A stretch of DNA of 64,000 nucleotides from Jacaranda mimosifolia (GCA_018894105.1 CM032117.1:51556503-51620502), one strand, 5' to 3'. Shown: positions 13,198-24,964, counted from the stretch's first letter. A program made the numbers and translations. The notes: generated from the sequence alone by a model not told the origin.

Positions 13198-13479
13198 TAT
13201 GGGCCGAGAGGCATTGATTAGTTTAGATTGAATTCTTAAATCCACAATATCATGTTGTACATGTGTTGCTGCACCTGTACTATTTTAGAACTACATATAG
13301 TCACTTAATATTCTGTACTAAAAATTATTGTTGCCACGTTGTATTACCCGATGATTGAATATCTGTATGTATCAGCACGTATCAAATGTAGTGATATCTT
13401 TATCTTTCTTTTTGCACTATAAAATGATAAAAATATTGTTCTGTAATTTATGTAATGAGATGTGTGATATGATTTTGGT

Positions 13480-14942
13480 AAAGGATGAGTAGGTTCGATC
13501 TCCCATGTGCACATATGGTGCCGGCCCCATGCGAGTCCTTAGAGCCAGGACAGAGATGAGCTATGGACGTTAATTTTTCAGATGCCCAGTTGGCCTTGAG
13601 CACCCACGTAGCTTCATATGGGCAAACAGTGGAGGTGGCGAGGCAACAGGTATGTACAGGCAGCGTCGACCTTATCGTATGGTATTTATAGCATATCTAC
13701 ATCCACAGGTGGTTCTTTTGGGATTGCATCACCGAGTGGCCCTCCTTGCGATGAGCGTAGCTTTGTGCGCACTGATCAGCACACACCACCGCATTTAACA
13801 CACCATACGAGGCCACTCTTGCTATTGCCCTTATGTGGTTGCTGTATATGTATTTTGTTGCTTGTGTTGCTGCTCCTACTAGTAGTCTTATTTAAGATAT
13901 TATATGTATGACAACCTGCTTTGGGTGGAAACAGACAGGTTCATATAGTAACGGAGCACTTATAATTACCTTTTCGTATTGTTCCGTAACGTAATCAAAT
14001 CTATTATATATGTTATTTTTTAATATTCATTACAATTGGATACAATCCTCGTACTATACAGGTACGAGTCGGGGTGCATCGGTGGACGGTGCTAGCACTG
14101 ACATTACAAATGTATGGGGCCTCAATGTGGAGGAGCGCTTCATGCATATGCTGCTGGACGCTAACACAACTAACTCCATGACGGATGAACTGTACGTACA
14201 GATATGCATACCCGACATAGCTAACAAACTTGGCCGGCACTTTCAGCGTCCATACACGACTGATTTTGTAAGGGAGAAATTTAATGAGCTTAAGGAACAC
14301 CACGACACAATGAAGGCCATCGTCGAGAATCCTGACGTCTTCTATGAGCTGTCAATCAGTGATATTTTATGTGCCTACTGTTACCCGATCGGAGCTCCAA
14401 GCGGAAGGATACTGTGCACTGCCTTCTTCAACTTAATCTTTTGTACGATTATATATGTTCCATAACCATTTTTTTCTTTCATGTGTGCACAGAGATCTCG
14501 ACTTGTAGACTGTTATTGGCTATATACGGAGACTAGACACAACCTGATACCTGAGATATTTACACCGCGCGAAATACCACAACGAACTGGCAATTGCCCG
14601 GGCCAACACGACAGACGCGATGACCTATTATTAAATCAGTAGGAACGCTATGTCATTGTATCAGGTTCAGGCCCATCACGTAGTTCTTTATGCTTGTAGG
14701 GATCATCTAAGCCCGACATCCTACGTTCTCGTTCGACTAGAGTAGAGCAAACATGTCCACTGGCTCAAACAGCATAATCAATAGGGGTTCGGGAGTTGGG
14801 CCTATCACATCATGGTCTGAGATTGTTCGACGAATTGGAACGAGACTATCAAGATAGCGTGGCTCGCCTCACACGAGCTAAGTTAGTGCGGGTTGCACAC
14901 TGGACCGACCACTTACATAATCTTGAATTTGCTGTAATCTGA
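13480..14942 (+). pseudogene. Second Myb/SANT-like ORF relic
   Basis: The longest open segment is at about 14062-14465. It contains W-G-L-N-V-E-E-R-F-M followed by DIANKLGRHFQRPYTTDFVR and EKFNELKEHHDTMKAIVENP, which fits the Trp/helix pattern of plant Myb/SANT-like domains associated with Harbinger elements. An intron-like junction near 14492 leads to a continuation ending in DELERDYQDSVARLTRAKLV and a stop near 14940. At least two in-frame stops lie in 14630-14760. The upstream part (13480-13911) has open but unrecognised frames. The product would be a DNA-binding partner, but this copy looks inactive. A single gene spanning 13480-14942 is a guess. Confidence 0.45.
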
Positions 14943-15120
14943 ATGTATTATTATTATGTATCGTACTGATTGTACCCTAAATGATTTTGTGTAATATAGA
15001 ATTCTAGTTGGTGTTGGTAATGAGTATTGTACGTGATGAATGGACATACTGTGTATGATTTAAGTTTTATTTGTTGACATCTTTATATGTATCAGGATAT
15101 TAATATTACGACCATAAACT

Positions 15121-15775
15121 ATGCTAGGCTTATCCAATGGGATACCACTAACTCGTAATGTGCCTGTGCATGGTATATTTCATGATCCCCACTGGAGGCC
15201 TCAGGAGGAGGCTCTCCTAATCACTTACTTGATGAATACTAGGCCTTCCCGTGATATCTCTAATAGGCAGGTCTTCATAGATGAGTGCTCCCACATCGCA
15301 CGCTGTCTATCTAGGACATTTGGGAGGGTGAGGACAGTTGATGAAGTTAAGATGAAGATTTAGCTGTTGTGTGGTTGATACTGCGCATTTGTGGAGTACA
15401 TGACTATACTTGGGGTGTAGTACAACACCGACACCGTGGTGGTGTATGTTGACACACAGTATTGGGTGCATGTTGGGAATATACGTTAAGTTTACCATTT
15501 TTTTCATTTCCAATAATATATGATACATATATACACAGCTCATATCACACATTGAGAATTGTAATGTACCTCGCTCAAGAGACTATCAGGCAGAGCTATT
15601 TTCGTGTATTCGGAGAGCCTTTATACCTCATGCTACGGTACATATTTACCGACAGTCGTGTAGCTGACCTATCTGATGGTGGGACATCAGGAGATGCATT
15701 AGCACCCCCACTAGCACTTAGGACACGTGGCGGGTTCCATAATTACATGGATACGTGATGGCTCTACCTCAGAGT
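15121..15775 (+). pseudogene. Third Myb/SANT-like ORF relic
   Basis: An open frame from 15121 encodes HWRPQEEALLITYLMNTRPS and, after a gap, IARCLSRTFGRVRTVDEVKM. After a stop at 15361 the same frame resumes with an AFVEYMTILGV-like block and a VVYVDTQYW block to about 15470. This order (Trp-rich start, helix, then a G-x-x-Y/T-x-x-V-D-x-x-W motif) matches Myb/SANT-like domains of transposon-associated plant proteins. An intron-like gap precedes a second segment at 15562-15758. It differs clearly from the copy at 14062, so it is not a recent tandem duplicate. It is broken by stops at about 15361 and 15379. Confidence 0.45.
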
Positions 15776-15909
15776 GCACTCCCGCTAATATCATGATGTC
15801 TTCATTTATGTGTTATATACCATTTGCAGACATACATAATATTATTAGAACACTCCCATCTTTTAATTCTGCGTGCGATATGGACGAACGCTACGTTAAA
15901 AAAAGCTAA

Positions 15910-16275
15910 TGTTTGGATTGATTTCTTGTGTTTTTTCTACCGGCATAAGACATGTTTCTTATACTATACAAATACGACTTCCTTTTTAATCTAACACACT
16001 CAAACATAATATACAATCTTATATTGATAATATTAATAATAGTAATAATAATAACAATAGCATTAATAATAGTAATATAAATATTAATAATAACATTTAC
16101 TAATTCTATTGCGACTGTTCATATTCATGTATCGTAATTGTTAATTCCCTCCACCCCATATTCAAGCACAATTTGGTTTTAATTACATTTTTTTTTTTTT
16201 TTGCATTTTCGTCACATTTCTTTGTCCAAGTATCTATAAATACGACTTGCTTTTCAATCTAACACACTCACATGT
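15910..16275. other. AT-rich spacer
   Basis: AT-rich DNA with ATA/AAT runs and a poly-T tract near 16186-16202. Two near-identical phrases built on TACAAATACGACTTCC/TTTTTAATCTAACACACTCA occur at about 15967-16005 and 16236-16271, a small direct repeat bracketing the stretch. No gene. Confidence 0.5.
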
Positions 16276-16279
16276 GCCG

Positions 16280-16287
16280 TATAAAGC

Positions 16288-16332
<45 letters not shown>

Positions 16333-16424
16333 TTAAGAAAATCGTAATAATATTAATATTAATAATAAAAATAATATTAACAATAATAAAATGTAAGAAT
16401 AATAATATTAATACTAACAACAAC

Positions 16425-16462
<38 letters not shown>

Positions 16463-16570
16463 AGGAACAATAATAATACATATAAAACGTAACAACAACA
16501 ACAACACCACCTATAAAACGTAGTAATAATATTAATAATAATAGTTAGGATGATGATGATGATGATGATT
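16280..16570. repeat. Compound trinucleotide microsatellites
   Basis: Runs of AAT (about 16288-16331), AAC (about 16417-16460 and 16489-16506) and GAT (about 16551-16570), with interrupted AAT units between them. The open frames here (poly-Asn on plus, hydrophobic on minus) are artefacts of the repeats. Confidence 0.9.
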
Positions 16571-17320
16571 ATTAAACAAAATTTCAACTAACAAACAAAT
16601 TCATAAAATATTATAATATAACTCATTTAATCATTACATCAATCATTACAAATTTACAACATAATCATATCTCTTCAGTACATATACATACATATATATA
16701 ATATTTTTTATTATTATCTTACAATTAAAAAAATTATTTAATATCAAATTTCACCCCCAAATACCAACACAGAAGCAATGATTTGACATCTATAGTAAAA
16801 AATATCTCTTACAAAACATAACAAAACATATTAAAATTCCTCAAACCCCATTTTTTACTATTTTTAAAAACAAAACCAAACATCAATCACATTCCCCAAC
16901 TTTCATTTCACATTCTCCCACAATTCTTTCATTATTTATTTTCCTGAACACACAATAAACACATAATAAAATCAAACATAAAACATATCCAAACACTACC
17001 AATGTTGTTCACCTAAATTCATTTCATTCTTTACCTAACGGCTAACATATTTCTTTTTCCAAAAAGCAAGACTCTTTTTTTCCTCTTTGTAACACCATCT
17101 TCGCTAAATTACCTTAGTAAATGTACAACATCACCACTAAAATGCATACATATAAATGTGCAAAAAAATATATTAGAAAATTGTGGTTCGAATCACATCG
17201 TATGTTGAAATTTCCAGCAAATTATCATATCCCACAGCGAAATGGTCTTCTGTCCATTGTTCTATTATATATGGTATTTTTGATCGCGTCATAGTAGCAG
17301 CAACTTGCGAAGAGAGAATT
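16571..17320. other. Intergenic DNA with Harbinger-like end, upstream of the SNARE gene
   Basis: At 16850-17010 the sequence is rich in CATTCTCCCAC and CCAAACA words and ends near CCAAACACTACC. In reverse complement it resembles the left half of the Tourist-like MITE at 2963. It is probably the right end of a PIF/Harbinger-type element whose left end I could not find. From about 17040 the sequence should hold the SNARE promoter; a TATA-like TTATATATGG lies at 17264-17273, but no start site can be fixed. Confidence 0.35.
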
Positions 17321-17329
17321 CATAATTAA

Positions 17330-17563
17330 CAACAAAACGTGCGCGTTGGGTCACCGGATCAGCAAAATGCAGACGCCGATTCTCTCTCCAAACCAAATGG
17401 AACGAATATTGTTTATTGTTGCCGGAGGCTCAGGGCGCCGCCTGCTCCGTTCCATTGCAAAACCCCTCATAATTAATTCAAAAACCTTGTGCTTATTTTC
17501 AAACCCTTCCAATTGTCAACTCATTCAATTCGAGAACGTAAATTGCTGATTCTAGTCCTGAAG
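17330..17563 (+). other. Probable 5' untranslated exon of the SNARE gene
   Basis: This moderately GC-rich stretch ends at AAG|GTAGAC (donor at 17564) and is followed by a T-rich intron to the acceptor CAG at 18355-18357, four bases before the start codon. It contains an upstream ORF of 60 codons, with ATG at 17367 and stop at 17547-17549. If transcribed, that uORF could reduce translation of the main frame. The 5' boundary is a guess; there is no transcript evidence. Confidence 0.45.
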
Positions 17564-18357
17564 GTAGACAGATATTCCTCCTTCCTTTTGTTCATTGATG
17601 ATTGAGGGTTTTGATAATTACATGAATAAGTGTATATGAGTTCAATTATTATTTTCAGGAGAACTTTTGATATCCTAATATTTTAATTACCGCAGTTGAG
17701 TACATGATCAATTGTATTCTTGCTGCGTTTCTGGTGCAATTTTGATTTCAAGGATGCCCTCTGTGTGTCTGTGTGTGGGAATTTAGAATTACTGGACTTG
17801 AGTTATGTGATTTACTTGAGTTTATTATTTTTGCATCTTTTTCTATTGGCTGAAATTTAAGTTTTTCTGCTGCTGAGTCTGCTTTTATAATGATTTGCTG
17901 CTTTATGATCACCCTAAGGATTATTGTTAGCTGCTTTGGGATTTGTTTTAGCTGAATCAAGGTTGTGTATTTTTGTTAGGTAACTTAATGAATAAAAGTG
18001 TCATTTCTAGTTTATAGACAATTGATAATACGAGAAGTTCTTACTTGAGTGCATGGGAATGATTTATTAATGAAATTCCATACTTCAATTTTTTATGTCG
18101 CTTCTATTTTATTTTCTCTCCTAGTTTCTGTGCAGTTGACAAGTAGAAATTATTTCTTCAAAGTGCTAAAATTGTAGTCACGGCACTTTCTTAGTCTATA
18201 ATAAGTTGTGTCCGGTGGATAGCATGAATCCCTGAATAATTTGATGATCAGCAGTTTTAACAAATTGACTATGTTTCTTTTGTTGTTCTTCTTGATGACT
18301 ATTATGTTAATTAGTGAGGGTGACTAAGTCATATAAACTATGGATCTTAATTATCAG
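17564..18357 (+). other. Leader intron of the SNARE gene
   Basis: GT at 17564-17565 and AG at 18356-18357 bound a T-rich 794-bp stretch with typical plant intron composition. The acceptor lies four bases before ATG at 18362. Introns in the 5' leader are common in plant genes and often raise expression. Inferred from sequence only. Confidence 0.5.
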
Positions 18358-18361
18358 AGAT

Positions 18362-21300
18362 ATGGCAGCTTCTGGGGATCCTTGGGTGCGAGAGTACAAT
18401 GAAGCAGTCAAACTTGCTGATGATATCACTAACATGATATCTGAAAGGAGCTCATTGCCCGCGAGAGGTCCTGAAGCACAACGCTATTCATCTGCCTTAC
18501 GGAGGGAAATTGCAATATTAGGAACCAAACTGAACAGTCTACAGTATCATATGTCAGAACTTTCTGGACAGCAAGCTCTGTAAGTTATGCAGGTTGAACT
18601 TAATGGGGAATAAAAATGTGACATTTGTTAGATTAGATCATTCTGATGATGAGAGGTTCTCGGACATACCTTCTCATATCTGTTATCTCCTGCCACTCAG
18701 TCATAAGCTATCTTCCATATGCATTTGAACAACTTTGTCTTTCTGTTAACATGTGTATGTAGAGTTAATTTATCATGCATTATTTTCCATAACACCTAAA
18801 AATCTCTATGATAACATCGATTTGCTGTTATGAATTGAATTTTTCTGGGTAGGAGTTACATCTTAAGCTTCCAGTTGGTTAGTTATCATGGTTTACTTTC
18901 CATTATGAATTTATGAGCAAAGATTCTTTCTTACTTCTTCTCTTTTCACTTTGTACATGGGTGATGGTTATGCATTGATATGTGACTTCGGTGGTCTATT
19001 TACTTTTGAGGTCCCAAAGGAAATCAATATACCTTTTCCTTTAGTAATCATTGTAATAGTTTTGGTGCAGTTTATATGTGGCTCTTTTTTAGCAATGCAT
19101 CATTGTCTCCTTTTAAGTTCATTCTCTCTTCTGAATGTTGCTTTCTTGTTGCTACTGGTCATTCTTCTCTGCTGTTTCTCTAACCTGGTTTTGGACAATT
19201 CCATCCACAAGACCCCAGAGACAATAAGAGGAGTTAGTTCATCAGTATGATAGCATTTGTTACGTAGAAGTGTAGAAGGCCAGGGTTTCATTTTTTTGTT
19301 CTCTATTTTTTGCTCTCTTATCCCGTCTAAGTGTTATTTTATCAATTTCTTCCTTCATCACGTGATTAGAGCTGGTTATCTGGGCTGGTCGTTCAGAATC
19401 ACCTTGTACTATATGCTAGCATATTATGTTAGCATGCCTGGTCTCTGATCTGAAACAAACTTGCTGCTTTAAGGCCATTTTAGTCATCAACGTTGGATCT
19501 ACCAAGTTCTGAATTACCTAATCAAGCTCTGAATCTGATTACAAAAATCATAATGTGGATTTTCTTTTTGAGGAGGGGAGACATAAGAAAGGGGGATGCG
19601 GTAGGAGGATGATGTCAGGAGTGAGCTGGTTAATAAAGTATTGAGCCCTATTGTTCTCTGTGGATACTGGATTGCATTTGTTGCGAATTTGCGACATGTC
19701 GCCAATTACTCTCTTCTATCTTCTTGTGAATTGTTAAGACTACTATTGTTTTATATGCTTCTTGAACCTGCTTATTCTAGTAATCAGCATAGAGGAAGAA
19801 ATAAACTGACATAAGGACAAAGTTGCTTAGTAACTGTGTATTTATTGTTAAAAGAGTATGTATCTTGTTTGTGCTCCACAAAGGGATGGATCAAGCCAAT
19901 ATTCCTACTTTCTTTCTTGAGATTAGGATCTCTGTGGAAGGAGGAGAAGTAGCAAACAGTTGCATGTAATACTAACTATTAATGGGGATTGGATTGTATG
20001 AACCTACATTTATTAATTTTGTATGTTTAAGACCAGCATTGTTAACGTGCTTCTTGAACCTCCTTGTTTTAGTGCACAGAAAAGAGAAAGAAATGAAACG
20101 TCGCAAGGACGTGGTTGCGGATCTGAGATCCATAGTAAACCAGATGTTTTCCACATTGAACATGTCAAACTTTGGAAACAGAGAGAGCTCGCCTGGGCCA
20201 GAAATCACTCCTGCTGATGCCATGAGCAGAACAGCTGGCCTTGACAACTTTGGCATTGTTAGTCTTCAAAGACAAATCATGAAAGGCTGGTGCTTCAACT
20301 TTGATCTTGAACTTTGTTTGCATTTTCTTTCCTTAATTTTTAAAATGTGAGTTTTCCATTGTTTATTTTTTTTCTGCAGAACAAGATGAGGACCTTCAGA
20401 AATTGGAGGAGACAGTAATAAGCACCAGACATATTGCTTTGGCCATCAACGAAGAACTTAATCTAGGAACAAGATTGATTGTGAGTTACCTTGGTTTTGT
20501 TTCATATGTTAGCATATCTCTACCTCTAATTATATTCCAAGATTAAGTATTTTGTAATTCATAAAGTAAGAGATGTTATTGTTTTGAAGTTAATGTCTAT
20601 TCAATATTCAGGTTGATGTGGATGAACATGTTGAGATTACGGACTCTGGCCTACAGGTGAAGCTTGTTTCTAACATTTTCTTGTATATAGTAAATTCTTG
20701 AGTAAATCTATAATTGTTCAGCATGATTAATGCCATTCTAGCTGACACTAGTATTATGGATTTTGAAAATTATAGTTGACATCAAAGGTGGTGCAAATTT
20801 TGGCATCTCTGTCTATGAAAAAGTAGATGATCAACAAAATTAACTAAAATTGAGGTTAATTATGCTTATCTCCTCTCTAAGATATTAAAAAGGAAAAAGA
20901 AAAGAAAAGAACAGAAAGAAATAAAGAAAGAACTATAGATGATCAACAAAGTTAATTGAAATTAAGGGTTAATAACCTTCTCTCTGAAATAGCTAAATTG
21001 CCGATTCCTTTTCTCTCTCTTTCATCATTATAAACACCTCTCATCTAAATTAACTCCATTAAAAACCTAAATAGTAGTATTGAATATATCATTCTTCCCT
21101 TGATTTAAACATAAAAAACCAGTTACAAGTTTGTTAAATGACAATTTTGTCTTTGTGTGTATTGGTAATGTTTATATGTTTGAGTAATATAAGTTTTTTG
21201 TAGTTGAAGGAGTGTCTTTGTAATGTACCAATAAATAAATTTTATTGCTGCAAAAAATTTAAAATATCTTTAACGTAAAATGCCATTTTTACCCCCAATT

Positions 21301-24092
21301 TTATAGTGTGTTTGAGTTTTGGAATTTAGTTCTTAGATCTCCACAGCCCAACTTTCTGCCCAGCCGCCTTCCTCACCTTTTCCTCTGGACCTCGCTCTCC
21401 ATCGCTTTCTTTCCCTTTTGTTTTTCATGCCATCTATACTTTCTCCCTACTTGCTTTCTCCTTCTTTCATCTTTCTTATTGCTACTCTCAAGAAGAGAAG
21501 TAATAACTGAAAAAGGACAAAAGGGTTGAGAAGGAAATAGAAAATGACTAATAAAGAATAAGAAAATAGGAATTTTTTATTACTTTCCTAGAGATTATTT
21601 AGAATAGTAATTTCTTTTGAATTCACTCTCCGTTTATATTTTAATCTTGTAACTGTTAAAATTGTTTGAACAAACCATTTTTCTTTGACAAATGCAGAAA
21701 GGATTGTAAGTAACATATATTATTTGGGAGGGCCTAACAATAACCACCAATAATTTATATTTGGGAAAATGTATTTTTAGTCCCATCAAAAAAATGATTT
21801 TGGTGGGTTACCCCCATGTGAGAAAAAAAGGTTGAAATACGACTTTGTGTTTTTAAAAACAAGTGAACACCCCCCCCCCCCCGATACCATAAGTGGAGTG
21901 CACGCGCCAAAAAATGCGAGTGGTTGTAATGTTTTATAGATAAAATGACTACTATGCCCTTAATATATCACAGGGGGTTAAACCACCTATTTCGTATAAC
22001 ACAGAGGGGTAAAAAGATTTTTGCTCAATATATATATGTTATGAATAATTTTATATGCATTTATGTATATATCTATAATTTTATATATATGTGATTATAT
22101 ATATGCTTGTATATAATTTTTTATATAATTATATAGTATTTGATTTATATAAATATGTTATATATTTTATAAATATGAAATTATTTATTTTTGATAATTT
22201 TATATATATGTGTGTGTATATATAGTTTTATAAATATTAAATAATATTTAATTTATATAAATATGTTATATGTTTCATAAATATAAAATTATTTAATTTC
22301 AGATTAAACAAAAGGAAAAAAAATATTATATATATATATGTATATAGATATGTCAAAGAATTTTATATATATGTATGTATATATAAGTTTTTAAATAATA
22401 AATAGTATTTAATGTATATAAATATGTTATGAATAATTTTATATGCATATATGTATATATATAATTTTATATATATGAATGTCTATAATTTTTTATAAAT
22501 ATTATATAGTATTTGATTTATAAAAATATGTTATATATTTTATAAATATAAAATTATTTAGTTTTGATAATTTTATATATATGTATGTATATATAATTTT
22601 ATAAATATTAAATGATATTTAATTTATATAAACATGTTATATGTTTCATATATATAAAATTATTTAATTTTAGATTAAAAAGGAAAAAAAAATATTTTAT
22701 ATATATGTATATAGATATGTCATAAATAATTTTATATATATGTATGTATATATAAGTTTTTAAACAATAAATAGTATTCAATGTATATAAATATGTTATG
22801 AATAATTTTATATGCATATATGTATATATATATAATTTTATATATATGAATGTATATAATTTTTTATAAATATTATATAGTATTTGATTTATATAAATAT
22901 GCTATATATTTTATAAATATGAAATTATTTAGTTTTGATAATTATAAATATATGTCTATGTATATATAATTTTATAAATGTTAAATAGTATTTAAGTTAT
23001 ATAAATATATTATATATTTCATAAATATAAAATTATTTAATTTTAGATTAAACAAAAGAAAAAGAAATATATATATATATTTATATGTATATAGATATGT
23101 TATAAATAATTTTATATACATATATATTTTGCATATATGTATTTATATAATTTTTTATATGTATATAATTTTATATATATGTATGGATATATAATTTTAT
23201 AAATATTATATAGTATTTAGTTTACATAAGAGTATTTAGCTTATATAAATATCTTATGTATTTTATGAATACATAAGATATTTAATTTAGATTAAATAAA
23301 AGAAAAAGAAAAACATAAGGATATAAAATAATTATATATATATAAGGGTATTTTCGTCCTTTTAATAGAAAATTCAACTCAAATAGACAGAATGGGCCAG
23401 TGATCTAAATTTTAAAAACATAAGGGGGCATTCCACCAATTTTTTTTTTCCACAAGGGGGTAAACCGCTTATTTCGTATAACACAGGGGGGTAAAAAGAT
23501 TTTAGCCCACTTATATTTTAGCCTTGAAGGACTAATTTTTTACATCAAGCAATTATATGGTTAGAACAACGTGAATACATATTCTCCCTTTATATACATA
23601 ATCATTCTATTTATAAACCCTTTAAATTTTAAAGCTTGCTAGAGTTATTTTGGTCAAAAAATGTGAATATAGTTTAATGCATCATGTGAAGAATTGAATG
23701 CTATTGTTTTCAAGCACAACAATTGAGTTTCTAAAAGATTGATTCTCAAGTTTCCATGACCTTTCAATTTGTTAATTTGATACTTTAATAGTTTCTATGA
23801 CTGGAAATAATATGCTGTGGATACTGGATACACAGCATTCGCGGTATCTTTATACCTTTGCCAGTAGGTAATTTCTAATTGTGCTTTTTTTATTTTTACT
23901 CTTTCCTAAGTCAATGTGATTTTGACATGCCTTTCTTTGTGTTCTTTCTGATGATTACAGCGACTCCAGAGAAGGCTTGCAATATTAAATAAACAGACTA
24001 AGGGTTGCTGCTCCTGCTTATGCCTACTTTTATCAGTTCTTGGAATTGTCGTTTTGGTTGCTGTAATGTATGTGCTGATCAAATATTCGTAA
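18362..24092 (+). CDS. SYP51/SYP52-like: Qc-SNARE, syntaxin of plants 51/52 type (five coding exons)
   Basis: Proposed exons are 18362-18579, 20080-20285, 20380-20480, 20612-20656 and 23961-24092. They join in phase to 233 residues, the usual length of plant SYP5 proteins. The N-terminus (MAASGDPWVREYNEAVKLAD) opens a three-helix region; residues about 137-200 form the SNARE motif; residues about 210-230 are the C-terminal membrane anchor after a Cys cluster (CCSCLC). Family members are tail-anchored Qc-SNAREs on the late endosome/prevacuole and vacuole, pairing with VTI1- and SYP2-type partners. Two oddities: the second coding intron must start with GC (20286), because no GT keeps the frame, and residue 171 is Gly (codon 20466-20468) where the zero-layer Gln of SYP5 proteins is expected. 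The following conserved acidic block is also altered (IVDVDEH). It may be a diverged paralogue or an early pseudogene; the open frame and most splice sites argue it is still expressed. Confidence 0.88.
20286..20379 (+). other. Predicted GC-AG intron of the SNARE gene
   Basis: Residue alignment to SYP5 proteins demands a junction inside the MK|EQDED stretch. The exon therefore ends at G20285 and the intron begins GCTGGTG, not GT. The nearest GT (20290-20291) would add four bases and bring an immediate TGA in the next exon. The acceptor CAG at 20377-20379 is normal and preceded by a poly-T tract. GC donors are known as rare natural variants in plants. Confidence 0.6.
21762..23509. mobile_element. 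TIR element inside the SNARE intron (hAT or Mutator-like)
   Basis: The left end (TGGGAAAATGTATTTTTAGT) and the complement of the right end (TGGGCTAAAATCTTTTTACC) form imperfect inverted repeats. Further inward both sides carry lines of GGGGG/CCCCC-rich text (about 21806-21900 and 23426-23490). The flanks TTTATATT (21754-21761) and CTTATATT (23510-23517) match at 7 of 8 bases, an aged 8-bp duplication. The right-end segment (about 23455-23509) recurs in direct orientation at about 21972-22028, so the element may be a short MITE that was partly duplicated around the AT-rich array. The superfamily is uncertain. Confidence 0.6.
22035..23330. repeat. AT-rich tandem array, unit 370-390 bp
   Basis: A unit starting TATGTTATGAATAATTTTAT begins at 22035, 22423 and 22792 (spacings 388 and 369), with a degenerate fourth start near 23096. 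Each unit contains the same ordered blocks, including the TTTTAGATTAAACAAAAG-type A/G-rich block at about 22299, 22670 and 23043. The array lies wholly inside the TIR element in the SNARE intron. Almost pure A/T with TATATA runs makes it prone to cruciforms and slippage. Confidence 0.8.
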
Positions 24093-24176
24093 TGTATGAA
24101 AGGATTGAATTGGAACTCCCCCCTGTATAAATATCCTGGATTGATTTGTACTAACTACATCTAGTTAATTCGAACG

Positions 24177-24182
24177 AATAAA
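24177..24182 (+). terminator. Candidate poly(A) signal of the SNARE gene
   Basis: AATAAA about 85 bases after the stop codon (24090-24092), at a normal distance for a short 3' untranslated region. No cleavage-site evidence is available. Confidence 0.5.
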
Positions 24183-24964
24183 AAAAACAAGAGCCAGAAA
24201 TAATCAAGACAGCGTGTTTTACTTGTAAGGACAAGATACTCTGGATTCCAAAAGCTTTGATTTGTCTGATTCCGTATGCATGATTTCCTTGCTAAAGTAA
24301 ACTTTGTTTCCAGATGCCATGGCATTCCTTTCTGAAGCTATTCACCTTTGATACTCCCATGGGATAACTTCCATTTCTTTGCTTCTCTCTACTGCATAGT
24401 TTCATTTAAAGTGCTGTCATTAAATTTGGCGGTGGGAAATTTTGGTTCTATTTTTCCAGTATCCATTCAATACTTCCATTTGCAAGCCATTCTGTGATTC
24501 TCCAGCCTGGTGAATATCCTTGGCTTGGGATTTTGGTTTCAGGAAAATTATGTTTGAAATTCATTCCCTTGCTTAAATAACATTTTCCATGAACAATCCA
24601 AATATCCTAAAGGACCTAAACCCATACGTGATCCAGTTGCTTTCATTTCTCCCCTTTGTCCGACTTATATTCCTTTCTGACTACACCTACTCTAATGACC
24701 CGCAAAGTAGGTTTTTAGGTTCTGTTTTATTATAGAAAATCTCTCAAACTTGATTCGATATTTTTCCTTGAAGTATATATGGTACATTGCTTTTGAAAGA
24801 AAATTTTTTATGTAGAGATCCAAAAGATAAGTGCAAGGATTAGAAAAGTAAGGCATCCCAAAACCTCGTTGCTAGAATATAGCTACCCAAATAGCACACA
24901 GTTCCACTTGTGTGGTGTAACCTCAGACATCCACCTCACCCCCACCCAAACCATTCTCAGATTT
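24183..24964. other. Intergenic DNA downstream of the SNARE gene
   Basis: Ordinary sequence of mixed composition. No coding signal, RNA gene or bounded repeat recognised. Confidence 0.6.

Larger units (their letters stand above)
20657..23960 (+). other. 3.3-kb last intron of the SNARE gene
   Basis: Donor GTGAAG at 20657 follows ...GLQ, and acceptor TTACAG at 23955-23960 precedes RLQRR. Both junctions are in phase 0 and fall inside the C-terminal half of the SNARE motif. The intron is swollen by an inverted-repeat element at 21762-23509 and its AT-rich tandem array. The open frame at 21308-21529 within it is spurious. Confidence 0.75.

Noticed and set aside
16268..16523. Poly-Asn and hydrophobic ORFs on both strands
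   Set aside because: Direct translations of AAT/AAC microsatellites; no gene structure around them.
3990..17010. One giant Harbinger element from about 4.0 kb to 17.0 kb
   Set aside because: GGTGTTTGACATGG at 4003 and the complement of the right end near 17005 are only vaguely alike, and the flanks do not give a TWA duplication.
17186..17202. GGTTCGAATC resembling a tRNA T-loop
   Set aside because: No acceptor stem or anticodon arm can be formed around it.
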